Source: Streptomyces mangrovisoli (GTDB lineage: Bacteria > Actinomycetota > Actinomycetes > Streptomycetales > Streptomycetaceae). From it: a stretch of DNA of 64,000 nt. The position numbers and the translations under genes are program-made. The stretch lies in assembly GCF_000974985.2 (NCBI RefSeq), contig NZ_LAVA02000090.1, positions 124,001 through 188,000 of the forward strand, read 5' to 3'. A model generated the notes under the pieces. The model was given only the letters and a program-made list of their open reading frames with translations. It did no database searches and had not been told where the DNA came from. Shown one piece after another: positions 49,066 to 56,880 of the stretch (position 1 is its first letter; every line of letters begins with the position of its first letter).

Positions 49066-49638
49066 TCAGAGGGAGGGCGACCGCTGCGGCTCAACAGCCT
49101 TGAGCAGGCACTCGCGGTCGTCCGCGCCCATCAGTCCCTCCGGAAGAGTCTCCTCCGCCAACAGCCCGCGCAGCGCGGAAGCGTGTGCGGCGAAGGCGGC
49201 CCTGCACCGTTCACGTTCCGGGTGGTCGCGATCGTTGCCGAGCAGCAGGACCTGACGTTCGTTGTCCGCGTCGACAGGTTGAGACAGCTCCGCGGCAACG
49301 ATCAAGAGGTCGACCAGGCCGGAACGCACCGAGAGGTCAGGCAGGGCCGCCAGCCGGATCAGGAAGGGCAGGGCCGGCGCCATCGCGCCGCTCACGTGAA
49401 CAACGCCGTTCATCAAGACGTTGCCCAGCACGCGCAGAGCCTCGGGACCGGCTGCCGGATCGAGGAGACCGCGGAACAGGAGCGGGATCCCCGCGGGACA
49501 CCCGGGAATCCGCGACCAGGCGACATCGGCGCAGCCCTGCAGCGCGTGGTGGCCGCCTTCGGCTTGCTCCAGCCGCGGATACTCGCGGAGGAACCGAGCG
49601 ACGGCAGCCTCCTTGGCCGCCGCATCCACTGCGCACAT
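49066..49638 (-). CDS. HEAT-like repeat hypothetical protein
   Basis: A 190-residue, mainly helical protein: AVARFLREYPRLEQAEGGHH, GCADVAWSRIPGCPAGIPLL, LMNGVVHVSGAMAPALPFLI and RLAALPDLSVRSGLVDLLIV, in the style of HEAT-like immunity or scaffold proteins. No catalytic motif. Start ambiguous: ATG 49638 has its purine run too close, while a GTG 9 bp on has AGAGGG well spaced. Neighbour to another HEAT-type remnant at 47770. Confidence 0.6.
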   Translation of the reverse strand: MCAVDAAAKEAAVARFLREYPRLEQAEGGHHALQGCADVAWSRIPGCPAGIPLLFRGLLDPAAGPEALRVLGNVLMNGVVHVSGAMAPALPFLIRLAALPDLSVRSGLVDLLIVAAELSQPVDADNERQVLLLGNDRDHPERERCRAAFAAHASALRGLLAEETLPEGLMGADDRECLLKAVEPQRSPSL

Positions 49639-49761
49639 CCCTCTGCCCCACCGCCATCGCGCACGACATCGCCCCGAACGACGTCCGCCGGGTGGAACTC
49701 TTCCCGGGGCGGGCGTCGAACGCAAGCGGCGAGATCGACGGACTCGACCGGACGCAGTCGT

Positions 49762-50277
49762 TCAGCAGCCCTTGCTCGGGTGGGTGACCGGCGGTGCCGT
49801 TGCCTGGAGGTCCCAGTCGGGTGGCTGCGTGTGGGGGCCTCCGAGCAGGTGGGCCGACGCCCGGGCGCCGTCGGTCAGCTTCTTGTGCCAGGTCCACTCG
49901 CCCTGAGCGAGCGAGCCTTCGTCGAGCGTCCATCCCAGGCGCCGCATGGCGGCCTCGACCTGCGCGGCCACCTGCCGCGCGGACCCGCCTCCCGTGAAGT
50001 CCACGGCGACGGTCGCCGGATCCCAGCCGTAGGTCGACTTCATGCCGTCGCAGGAGTCCCATCGCGGCGCAACACTCTGTTTCAGCGTGACGTGCGCACC
50101 GGGCGGCACGACGGACAGCACCGGCTGGATCGCCTTGAGCCGCCGGTGCCCGGGATCAGGGTCCCCGACCGGCCGCGGACTCCCGTCGCATCCGGTCAGT
50201 GACATGACGGCGACGACCACGGCGGCGGACATCACACCGTGCGCCGGACGAGACGCGACCCCCCACATGCAGGCCAT
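49762..50277 (-). CDS. Small secreted lipoprotein
   Basis: A 171-residue lipoprotein: an N-terminal hydrophobic stretch SAAVVVAVMSLTGC with the lipobox LTGC, then a soluble domain with VVPPGAHVTLKQSVAPRWDS, CDGMKSTYGWDPATVAVDFT and VEAAMRRLGWTLDEG, a pattern seen in many streptomycete lipoproteins of unknown function. The longer open frame upstream is not lipoprotein-like. Anchored outside the membrane after cleavage before the cysteine. Confidence 0.75.
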   Translation of the reverse strand: MACMWGVASRPAHGVMSAAVVVAVMSLTGCDGSPRPVGDPDPGHRRLKAIQPVLSVVPPGAHVTLKQSVAPRWDSCDGMKSTYGWDPATVAVDFTGGGSARQVAAQVEAAMRRLGWTLDEGSLAQGEWTWHKKLTDGARASAHLLGGPHTQPPDWDLQATAPPVTHPSKGC

Positions 50278-50350
50278 GATCACACGCCCGGGGAGAAGAG
50301 TCGTGCCCGGGGACCCCTCGGCGGTCGTGACCTGCCGGGACGGGCCGCCG

Positions 50351-51274
50351 TCAGGCCGCGTGTCTGCGGTACTGGCCCGGTGCCACGCCGTACTCCCGTT
50401 TGAAGGCCTTGGCAAAGGCGAACTCCGAGGTGTACCCGGTGCGTTCGGCGATCTGGCGCAGGGAGAGGTCGTCATGGCGCAGCAGCCGGCCCGCCATGGT
50501 CATGCGCCACCAGGTGAGGTACGTGAGCGGCGGCTCGCCCACCAGGGTGGTGAAGCGGCGGGCGAAGGCGGCGCGGGACAGGCCTCCGACGGCGCCCAGT
50601 TGCTCGACCGTCCAGGCGTGCGCCGGGTCGCCGTGGATCGCGCGCAGGGCCGCGGCGACGGCCGGGTCGGTGAGGGCGGCCGCCCAGCCCCGCCGCCGCC
50701 CGGCCTCGCACTCGCTGTGCCACCAGGCGCGCAGGATGTAGAGCAGCAGGGTGTCCAGGAGCGAGGTGACGATCGCCTCCGAACCCGGGTGGGCCTCCTC
50801 CAGTTCCAGTCCCAGCAGTTCCACCGCCGCGTGCAGCGAACGGTGGGTGCCGACCCGGGCGGGCAGGTGCATCACCTCGGGGAGTTCGGCCAGCAGTCGG
50901 TGGGCGCGGGAGCGGTCGAAGCGGTAGGTCCCGCACAGGGTGACGGTGTCGGGGCACCGTGACGGCGCTTCGGCCGACGCCGCGGGCCGACTCCAGGTGC
51001 CGTCCGGGAGCAGTCGTACCTCCTCCATCGGTACGTCGGGACTGCTGGCCAGGGCGTGTGCCTGCCCGTGTGCCAGGAAGACCACGTCCCCGGGGGCCAG
51101 TGCCACCGGCTCGCCGTCCGCCGGGATCAGCCACGCGGACCCGCGCAGCACCACGTGGAAGCCGGCCTCCTCGGCCGCCGCGAAGCGCAGGCCCCAGGGC
51201 GCGTGGTTGTCCCGGCGGGCCGAGTGCGGGCGCCCGGTGCGCATGGCGGCGATCGCGTCGCTGAGCACGTCCAT
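50351..51274 (-). CDS. AraC-family regulator with cupin sensor
   Basis: A 307-residue regulator. Residues 10-190 are a Cupin_6 effector domain (WGLRFAAAEEAGFHVVLRGS, VALAPGDVVFLAHGQAHALA). The C-terminal double helix-turn-helix is AWTVEQLGAVGGLSRAAFARR and LSLRQIAERTGYTSEFAFAKAFKREYG. The ATG at 51274 leaves a 104-bp divergent promoter to the alcohol dehydrogenase-like gene at 51379, its likely target. Confidence 0.92.
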   Translation of the reverse strand: MDVLSDAIAAMRTGRPHSARRDNHAPWGLRFAAAEEAGFHVVLRGSAWLIPADGEPVALAPGDVVFLAHGQAHALASSPDVPMEEVRLLPDGTWSRPAASAEAPSRCPDTVTLCGTYRFDRSRAHRLLAELPEVMHLPARVGTHRSLHAAVELLGLELEEAHPGSEAIVTSLLDTLLLYILRAWWHSECEAGRRRGWAAALTDPAVAAALRAIHGDPAHAWTVEQLGAVGGLSRAAFARRFTTLVGEPPLTYLTWWRMTMAGRLLRHDDLSLRQIAERTGYTSEFAFAKAFKREYGVAPGQYRRHAA

Positions 51275-51378
51275 GGCCTCAGCGTATCGAGGGGCGGGAG
51301 CGGGCGAAGACGTACGGACATGAAACCGAGGCCGGTGGACATGGATCGCCTCGTCGCCCGCGGCATAGCGTCCTTGGC

Positions 51379-52371
51379 ATGTCAACCACCGCACGCACAG
51401 TGCTCTTTCATGAAATCGGCGGCCCCGACGTCCTGACCGTGGAGGACGTCGAACTGCCCGCACCCGGGCCGGGCGAGGTGCTCGTGAGGTTCGAGGCGCT
51501 GGGCCTCAACCGGGCCGAGGCCATGTTCCGCGCAGGCACGTACTTCTACCAGCCGGCCCTGCCGGGCTCCCGCAACGGCTACGAGGCGGCGGGCGAGGTC
51601 GAGGCGGTCGGTGAGGACGTGACCGCGTTCGCCCCGGGCGACCTCGTCCTCGCGGCGGCCAACTTCGAACTGAGCGCCCACGGTGTCCACGCCGAGCGGG
51701 TCGTGCTGCCGACGAGCGCGCTCGTTCCGCGGTCCGCCGGGACCGACGCGGTCACGGGGGCCGCCGTCTGGCTCACGTACACCACGGCGTACGGCGCCCT
51801 GATCGAGCGGGCCGGTCTGGTCCCGGGCAACCACGTGCTGATCACCGGCGCGTCCAGTGGCGTCGGCACAGCGGCGATCCAGGTCGCCCGCCGGGCCGGC
51901 GCGGTCCCGATCGTCACCACCCGCACCGAGGCCAAGCGGCAGGGACTGCTCGACCTGGGCGCGGAGCACGTCGTCGTCAGCGGCGAGGAGGACGTGGTCA
52001 AGGAGGCGAAGCGGCTGACCGGCGGGCGGGGCGTGGACATCGTCCTGGACGCGATCGGGGGCTCCGGGTTCGCCGCCCTGGGCGAGACGGTGGTCCCCGG
52101 CGGGACGCTGGTCAGCTACGGCTGGCTGGACGAGCAGCCCATCCTGCTCCCGAGGCAATGGCCCCTCACGGTCCACGGATACGCCAACGTCGCCCTCACC
52201 GCCACCGAGGCCGGGCGCCGGCGCGCCGCCCACTACGTCGACTCCGGCCTCGCGGACGGCACCCTCCGCCCCGTCATCGGCGAGGTCTTCGACGGCCTGG
52301 ACCGCATCGGCGACGCCCACCGCCTGATGGAGTCCAACCTGCACACGGGGAAGATCGTCGTACGGGTCTGA
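51379..52371 (+). CDS. Medium-chain dehydrogenase/reductase (quinone oxidoreductase type)
   Basis: A 330-residue MDR enzyme: GPDVLTVEDVELPAPGPGEV, GYEAAGEVEAVGEDVTAFAPGD, HVLITGASSGVGTAAIQVAR (NADPH site) and VDIVLDAIGGSGFAALGET, ending LHTGKIVVRV. It has no catalytic or structural zinc cysteines. Divergent from the AraC/cupin regulator, which probably activates it in response to an electrophile or aldehyde. A close functional parallel is the MarR-controlled relative at 29192. Confidence 0.9.
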   Translation: MSTTARTVLFHEIGGPDVLTVEDVELPAPGPGEVLVRFEALGLNRAEAMFRAGTYFYQPALPGSRNGYEAAGEVEAVGEDVTAFAPGDLVLAAANFELSAHGVHAERVVLPTSALVPRSAGTDAVTGAAVWLTYTTAYGALIERAGLVPGNHVLITGASSGVGTAAIQVARRAGAVPIVTTRTEAKRQGLLDLGAEHVVVSGEEDVVKEAKRLTGGRGVDIVLDAIGGSGFAALGETVVPGGTLVSYGWLDEQPILLPRQWPLTVHGYANVALTATEAGRRRAAHYVDSGLADGTLRPVIGEVFDGLDRIGDAHRLMESNLHTGKIVVRV

Positions 52372-52438
52372 GGACGATCACGGGGTGCGGTCGGGGCGAC
52401 TCGGCGCCCCCCGGTCCGGGTCCGGGACGGCCGGCTCG

Positions 52439-52753
52439 TCAGGCCTGGGGCGGAGCGGCGAGCCAGCGGCCGTCACGGAACTCGGCGGGCAGCTCGTCCT
52501 CCCAGGGGTCGATCCCCCGGCGCTCCAGTTCGTCGAACCATCGATCCCGCTGCGACTCGGGCAGGCGCCGTCCGCACCAGGGGCAGAAGTCGATCGTGAT
52601 GCTCGACGTGCCGCCGTCATGGATGATCAGCCCGTACTCCTGGAACTGGGGGCTGAAGTCGACCAGTGCGTCCGGGCAGGCGTAGGGGTCGTCGTGCTGG
52701 TCGCAGCCGACGTTCACGTGGGTCGTCATCGCCTCGCAACAGTGATCGGTCAT
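52439..52753 (-). CDS. DUF6980-like small protein with cysteine pairs
   Basis: A 104-residue protein starting at ATG 52753: MTDHCCEAMTTHVNVGC, then DALVDFSPQFQEYGLIIHDG and SSITIDFCPWCGRRLPESQR. The N-terminal CC and the FCPWCGxxLP knuckle together can build a zinc site; this is the DUF6980 pattern, a family known mainly by occurrence. Divergent from the small RNA candidate. No function assigned. Confidence 0.78.
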   Translation of the reverse strand: MTDHCCEAMTTHVNVGCDQHDDPYACPDALVDFSPQFQEYGLIIHDGGTSSITIDFCPWCGRRLPESQRDRWFDELERRGIDPWEDELPAEFRDGRWLAAPPQA

Positions 52754-52827
52754 GGCCTCGGCTTCCCGTGATCGGCGGCGTGGGCTGAAGTAGACCACGG
52801 CGGCTGGTACCCACCGCGGGCGTACTG

Positions 52828-52833
52828 TATGAT
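52828..52833 (+). promoter_or_regulatory. -10 element of the candidate small RNA
   Basis: TATGAT is a near-consensus -10 hexamer in a very GC-rich setting, about 8 bp before the proposed RNA start. The -35 region (TGGTAC at 52805-52810, 17-bp spacer) is weak. Confidence 0.5.
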
Positions 52834-52840
52834 TGATCTT

Positions 52841-52995
52841 GAAGCCGCCGCCGGAGAAGTCCGGGGGACGGCCGATGCGTTGGTGGTCCAAGGAAAGACG
52901 CCCCGCTTCCTGCGGGGAAATGCAGGTGCAAGGCCTGCCCGGCGCTCCACAAAGAGATCCCCGCCCCGGTCACCGGGGCGGGGATCTCTGCGTTC
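52841..52995 (+). ncRNA. Candidate structured small RNA
   Basis: About 150 nt bounded by a -10 box and a strong intrinsic terminator, with four more hairpins: CCGGA/TCCGG (52851-52864), TTGG/CCAA (52880-52891), CCCCGC/GCGGGG (52901-52917) and GCAGG/CCTGC (52922-52938). Single-stranded purine stretches (GGAAAGA, GAAAT) lie between them. No Rfam family I know fits. It could be a free-standing sRNA or a leader of the DUF6058-like gene at 53126, but the terminator lies 137 bp before that start, which favours an independent RNA. A frame across it (from 52829) lacks a ribosome site and ends in low-complexity residues. Confidence 0.55.
52953..52989 (+). terminator. Perfect 17-bp intrinsic terminator hairpin
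   Basis: AGAGATCCCCGCCCCGG and CCGGGGCGGGGATCTCT pair perfectly around the loop TCA. The longest short-loop hairpin noted in this part of the window. It is symmetric, so it may also stop leftward transcription. Confidence 0.85.
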
Positions 52996-53125
52996 ACGGC
53001 CGGCTTCGGGTCGTCGTCGCTCAGGTGCTGTGGCGACGCTTCGGTGAGGGCCGAACGATACAGCGGATAGCGTGCGGCGACCCGCGCGGAGGCCCCCGCG
53101 CCGACACGCCGGAGGTACCGCCCCC

Positions 53126-53737
53126 ATGCCGGACCCATCCCTGAGGCACCAGCTCGCCGCACGCTTCCGCGAGGTCAACGGAGACCACCCGATGACCGAC
53201 GCCGACGACGTCTACGTCGACACGCAGTGCGTCCCCCTGGAGGATCTGTGCGCACTCCACGGCCGCGACAGCGACGCGGTCCGCCGGCTGATGCTGGGGA
53301 GGCGGCTGCCGCTCCCGGGGTATCTGCGTTCCGACGGCACCGAGATGGTGCCCGCCGACCTCTTCGCCCTCGCCGACGCGGCGGGCGGAGTGGACCGGCT
53401 CGAAGCGTGGTTCACCGCGCACTGGTCCGATCCGGCGACCGGGAGTTCCGAGTGGAGTGCGTATCTCAGCGGGCAGTACGTCTGCCTGCACTCGGTGACC
53501 CCTGCCGCCATCCAGCGCAAGGACCTTCTGACGGCCGCGATCACCGACGCGGCGAACGCACTCGACACCGGTTCGACGCGGTCGACGGAGCGGCTGCACA
53601 CCCTGATCGATGAACTCGACGCGCTGGAACCGGCCTTCACTGCCTATGACCGGCTGCGGTTCGGCGGGCCCACGTCCCGGGACACCTGCGTCACCGCGAT
53701 GCGCGCCCGTTTCCCGCGCTCGCGAACCCGGTCATGA
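53126..53737 (+). CDS. DUF6058-like protein
   Basis: A 203-residue protein beginning MPDPSLRHQLAARFREVNGD after GGAGG (10-bp spacing). Conserved-looking blocks: TQCVPLEDLCALHGRDSDAV (a helix-turn-helix-like stretch), LPLPGYLRSDGTEMVPADLF, SAYLSGQYVCLHSVTPAAIQ and PAFTAYDRLRFGGPTSRDTC. I recall this pattern from DUF6058 proteins, some of which lie in natural-product clusters; function unknown. Six-base tail overlap with the converging oxidoreductase gene. Confidence 0.72.
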   Translation: MPDPSLRHQLAARFREVNGDHPMTDADDVYVDTQCVPLEDLCALHGRDSDAVRRLMLGRRLPLPGYLRSDGTEMVPADLFALADAAGGVDRLEAWFTAHWSDPATGSSEWSAYLSGQYVCLHSVTPAAIQRKDLLTAAITDAANALDTGSTRSTERLHTLIDELDALEPAFTAYDRLRFGGPTSRDTCVTAMRARFPRSRTRS

Positions 53738-54742
53738 CGGTGCGGGGTTCCGCACGATGGTCTTCCCGCTGTTCCGGCCGCGCAGCATGCCGAGGAACGC
53801 GTCCACGATGTGCTCGAACCCGTCGACCACCGTCTCGTCCAGAGCGAGCCGGCCGCTCTGCAGGTGCGGTACGGCGAATTCGTACAACTCGTCCTGCACG
53901 TCGAGGTAGTTGCGGACCAGGAAGCCCTCCATGCGCAGGCTCTTCTCCACGATGTCGGCGTGGTCGAAGCGGGGCACCGACCGGGTCGGGGTGTTGTACT
54001 GGCTGATCGTGCCGATCCGCACGATGCGCCCGAAGTCGCGCAACGCCCCGACCGCCGCCGCCAGTTGTTCGCCGCCGACATGGTCGACGAAGACGTCGAT
54101 GCCGCTCGGCGCGGCTTTGGCGAGGAGTTCGACGGCGGGGCCCTCGTGGTGGTCGAAGACGGCGTCGTAGCCGACCTCGCGGGTGAGCCGGTCGGCCTTC
54201 GCCTTCGTGCCCGTGCTGCCCACGAGCCGCCCCGCGCCGAGCAGGCGGGCGAACCGCCCGGTGGCGGTGCCGACCCCGCCCGCGGCCGCGGACACGAACA
54301 GGTCCTCGCCCTCCTGGAGCCGGGCGATCCGGGTCAGGCCCACATAGGCAGTCAGCCCGGTGCCGCCGAGGACGCTCAGGTAGGCGGTCAGGGGCACCCC
54401 GTCGAAGCGGGGCAGCCGCCGGATCTCCTCCGGCGTCACCACGGCGAGGGTGCGCCAGCCTTTCCGGTGGAACACGACCTCGCCCTCGGTCAGGCGGGGC
54501 GTGCGCGAGGCGACGACCCGGCCGAGGGCACGGCCCTCCAGCGGTGCGTGCAGCGCGAACCCGCCGGGCAGGTCGTCCATCATCTCGCGGTGGTAGGGAT
54601 CGACGGACCAGTAGAGGTTCTCCACCAGCGCGCTGCCCGCCTCGGGGACGCGGAGCGGCGACTCCACGAACGCGAAATCCGCTGCGGTGGGAAAGCCGTG
54701 GGGACGGGCGGTCTGGTGCACGGTGAGCGCGGTCTGCTGCAT
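53732..54742 (-). CDS. NADP-dependent oxidoreductase (leukotriene B4 dehydrogenase/PTGR type)
   Basis: A 336-residue MDR enzyme of the PTGR/curcumin reductase branch: LVENLYWSVDPYHREMMDDL, GRALGRVVASRTPRLTEGEV, LFVSAAAGGVGTATGRFARL (NADPH motif AAxxGxxG), VFVDHVGGEQLAAAVGAL and IVRIGTISQYN. These reduce alpha,beta-unsaturated carbonyls without zinc. It is divergent from the LysR gene at 54844 with dyads between, so LysR control is likely. Confidence 0.9.
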   Translation of the reverse strand: MQQTALTVHQTARPHGFPTAADFAFVESPLRVPEAGSALVENLYWSVDPYHREMMDDLPGGFALHAPLEGRALGRVVASRTPRLTEGEVVFHRKGWRTLAVVTPEEIRRLPRFDGVPLTAYLSVLGGTGLTAYVGLTRIARLQEGEDLFVSAAAGGVGTATGRFARLLGAGRLVGSTGTKAKADRLTREVGYDAVFDHHEGPAVELLAKAAPSGIDVFVDHVGGEQLAAAVGALRDFGRIVRIGTISQYNTPTRSVPRFDHADIVEKSLRMEGFLVRNYLDVQDELYEFAVPHLQSGRLALDETVVDGFEHIVDAFLGMLRGRNSGKTIVRNPAPS

Positions 54743-54788
54743 GACCGGGACCGTAGGACGGGAATGCCGTGCCCCGGCAGTCCGTTGG

Positions 54789-54832
54789 GCTCATGCGACG
54801 GCCCGTTCCATGAGCAGTTCTCATAGTGTGAG
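54789..54832. promoter_or_regulatory. LysR-type dyads in a divergent promoter
   Basis: GCTCATG and CATGAGC (54789-54795 and 54809-54815) are perfect inverted arms 13 bp apart, and CTCA/TGAG (54820-54832) is a second dyad. Both share the CTCA/TGAG core. They lie between the PTGR-like gene and the LysR start 12 bp further on. Confidence 0.5.
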
Positions 54833-54843
54833 GTGAACGCCCC

Positions 54844-55737
54844 GTGGCCCGCTCGGCCAACTCCGACCTCGCCGCGCACGAACTGCGCGTCCTGGTGGCG
54901 GTCGCGGACAGCGGCGGCTTCTCGGCCGCGGCCGCGGCCCTCGGTCTGACCCAGTCGGCGGTCTCCCACTCGGTGCGCGGCAGCGAGCGGAAGATCGGCG
55001 CGGTCCTCTTCGCGCGCGGCCGCACCGGGGCCCGCCCCACCGCGGCGGGAAGGGTGGCCGTCGCGCACGGCCGCCGCGTGCTGCGCCTCCTGGACGCGCT
55101 GACCACCGAGGCCCGCGCGGCGGCCCGGCCCGACACCGTCGAGGGCCCGCTGCGCATCGCGGCCTTCCGCAGTGCGGCCCTGCACCTGCTGCCGCCCGTC
55201 CTTCAGCGGCTGCGCGCCCGCCATCCGCGCATCGAGCCGCAGGTGCGGATCGTGCGTGAGGTCGGGCGCGGCACCGCGGGCGAAGTGGCCGACGGGAAGG
55301 CCGACTTGGCGATCGCCACCCTGGGCGGCTCCCCGCCGCTGCCCCCGGACCTGGTCGCCGGCGCGCTCTTCGAGGAGCCGTACGCCCTGGTGCACCCGGC
55401 GGGACATCCCACCCCGCGCTCCCTGCCGTTGATCGACTGGGCCGAGAACTGCGGCTCGTACACCCGCACTTGGTGGGCCGACCAGGACTGGATCCCGAAG
55501 GCGACCGTCGAGGCCGAGGACGACGGCGCGGTCCTGTCCCTGGTGAGCGGCGGGCACGGCATGGCGATCATGCCCGCGCTCTCCCTGACGGCGGCACCGG
55601 AGTCGGTCGACATCCGCGATCTGGGCCCGGCGCGCCCGACCCGCCGGGTCGGCTACGTGACCACCGCGGAACTCGCCGCGTCCGCGGGGGTGCGTGCGCT
55701 GGTGAGGGAGCTGCGGGGCGCGGCCGGCGCGAGCTGA
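54844..55737 (+). CDS. LysR-family transcriptional regulator
   Basis: A 297-residue LysR regulator. HTH: ELRVLVAVADSGGFSAAAAALGLTQSAVSHSVRGSERKIG in overall pattern, with the recognition helix at TQSAVSHSVRGSE; the effector domain has GPLRIAAFRSAALHLLPPVL and GKADLAIATLGG. One atypical feature is SERKIGAVLFARG, where most relatives have LE..LG..LF.R. GTG start at 54844, with GAGG 10 bp upstream. Divergent from its probable target at 53732. Confidence 0.9.
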   Translation: MARSANSDLAAHELRVLVAVADSGGFSAAAAALGLTQSAVSHSVRGSERKIGAVLFARGRTGARPTAAGRVAVAHGRRVLRLLDALTTEARAAARPDTVEGPLRIAAFRSAALHLLPPVLQRLRARHPRIEPQVRIVREVGRGTAGEVADGKADLAIATLGGSPPLPPDLVAGALFEEPYALVHPAGHPTPRSLPLIDWAENCGSYTRTWWADQDWIPKATVEAEDDGAVLSLVSGGHGMAIMPALSLTAAPESVDIRDLGPARPTRRVGYVTTAELAASAGVRALVRELRGAAGAS

Positions 55738-55766
55738 GCACGTCCGCGAAAAAATCCGGGAGGCGG

Positions 55767-55794
55767 TGTCGGATCGGGACGGTCGCGTTCGTAG
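55767..55794 (+). promoter_or_regulatory. Possible ECF42-type promoter
   Basis: TGTCGG at 55767 resembles the TGTCGA -35 element reported for ECF42 group promoters, with CGTAG-like sequence about 17 bp downstream and the gene start 54 bp beyond. Offered as a candidate because ECF42 genes lie in this operon. Confidence 0.3.
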
Positions 55795-55847
55795 CAGGGG
55801 TGAAGGCGCCCACCAGCGGGCTCCACCGAGACCGAGGAGACGCGATC

Positions 55848-56468
55848 ATGAAGCTGACCACCATGACCCAGGTCACCGTCGACGGTGTGATGCAGGGAAA
55901 CGGTCACGCGTCGGACGAGGACCGCAGGAACGGATTCGAGCGGGGCGGATGGGCCAGGGGAAAGGGCGACCACGACACCCACGCGTTCATCAACGAGACC
56001 TACCGGCGCGCCGACGCGTTCCTGCTCGGCCGGCGGACCTACGAGCTGTTCGCCGACTCGTGGGGGACCTTGACAGAACAGGACGTACCCGGCTGGGAAC
56101 CCGTCCTGCGGGCGCTCAACGCGCGGCCCAAGTACGTGGCGTCGACCACGCTCACCGACCCCGGGTGGTCCGGCACCACCGTCCTGTCCGACCGGCTCGC
56201 GACCGCCGTGGCGGAGCTGAAGGCCAAGCCGGGGGGCGAGGTGCAGGTGCACGGCAGTGGCACCCTGACCCGGTGGCTGCTGGAGAACGGTCTGGTCGAC
56301 GAGATGACCCTGCTCGTGGTCCCCGTCGTCCTGGGCCAGGGCGCACGCCTTTTCCCGGAGACCGGCCCGGATCTCGCGCTTCAGCTGGTCGAGTCGCGAA
56401 TCGATTCGAAGGGCGTGACGATCCAGGTCTACCGCCCGGCCGGACGCCCGACCTACGCGGCGGCTTGA
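55848..56468 (+). CDS. RibD C-terminal/dihydrofolate reductase-like protein
   Basis: A 206-residue RibD-C fold protein: MKLTTMTQVTVDGVMQGNGH, then FLLGRRTYELFADSWGTL, YVASTTLTDPGWSGTTVL, VQVHGSGTLTRWLLENGLVD and PVVLGQGARLFPETG. GAGGAG lies 8 bp before the ATG. It is 88 bp upstream of the YCII-ECF42 pair and part of the same rightward unit; RibD-like and YCII/DGPF proteins are known companions of ECF42. Enzymatic substrate unknown. Confidence 0.88.
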   Translation: MKLTTMTQVTVDGVMQGNGHASDEDRRNGFERGGWARGKGDHDTHAFINETYRRADAFLLGRRTYELFADSWGTLTEQDVPGWEPVLRALNARPKYVASTTLTDPGWSGTTVLSDRLATAVAELKAKPGGEVQVHGSGTLTRWLLENGLVDEMTLLVVPVVLGQGARLFPETGPDLALQLVESRIDSKGVTIQVYRPAGRPTYAAA

Positions 56469-56556
56469 AGTCCCTGGCACAAGGACACGCAGGCACCCTC
56501 TCCCCCGGCAACGCACACCGCACCGCACCGCCCCGACACCAGGAGATGATCTCCCC

Positions 56557-56880
56557 ATGCAGTATCTGGTTTCCGTGATCGACGACAAGAGCAACCCCGG
56601 CCGCACGGACCGGCAGCCCGCCATCAGCGCGTTCAACGAGCGGCTGATCGCCGAGGGCCACTGGGTCTTCGCGGGCGGACTCGCGGACACCACCACCGCC
56701 ACGGTCGTCGACAACCGGGGCGAGCAGGCGGTCTTCAGCGACGGGCCGTTCGTGGAGTCCAAGGAGTACCTCGCGGGCGTGTGGGTGTGGGAGGCGCCCG
56801 ATCTGGACGTGGCGCTCGGGCTCGCCACCGAGGCGTCGCGGGTCTGCGACCGGAAGATCGAGGTGCGGCCGTTCCTGTGA
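56557..56880 (+). CDS. YCII/DGPF-domain protein
   Basis: A 107-residue YCII-related ferredoxin-like protein: MQYLVSVIDD, INERLIAEGHWVFAGGLA-like segment (FNERLIAEGHWVFAGGLADT) and the signature SDGPFVESKEYLAGVWVWEA, which gives the DGPF name. Such proteins are the standard partners and targets of ECF42 sigma factors. Its stop overlaps the sigma start (GTGA). Confidence 0.92.
   Translation: MQYLVSVIDDKSNPGRTDRQPAISAFNERLIAEGHWVFAGGLADTTTATVVDNRGEQAVFSDGPFVESKEYLAGVWVWEAPDLDVALGLATEASRVCDRKIEVRPFL

Noticed and set aside
52829..53047. Small protein-coding gene over the ncRNA candidate
   Set aside because: No ribosome site, Arg/Ser/Pro-rich low-complexity end, and the frame reads straight through the terminator hairpin.
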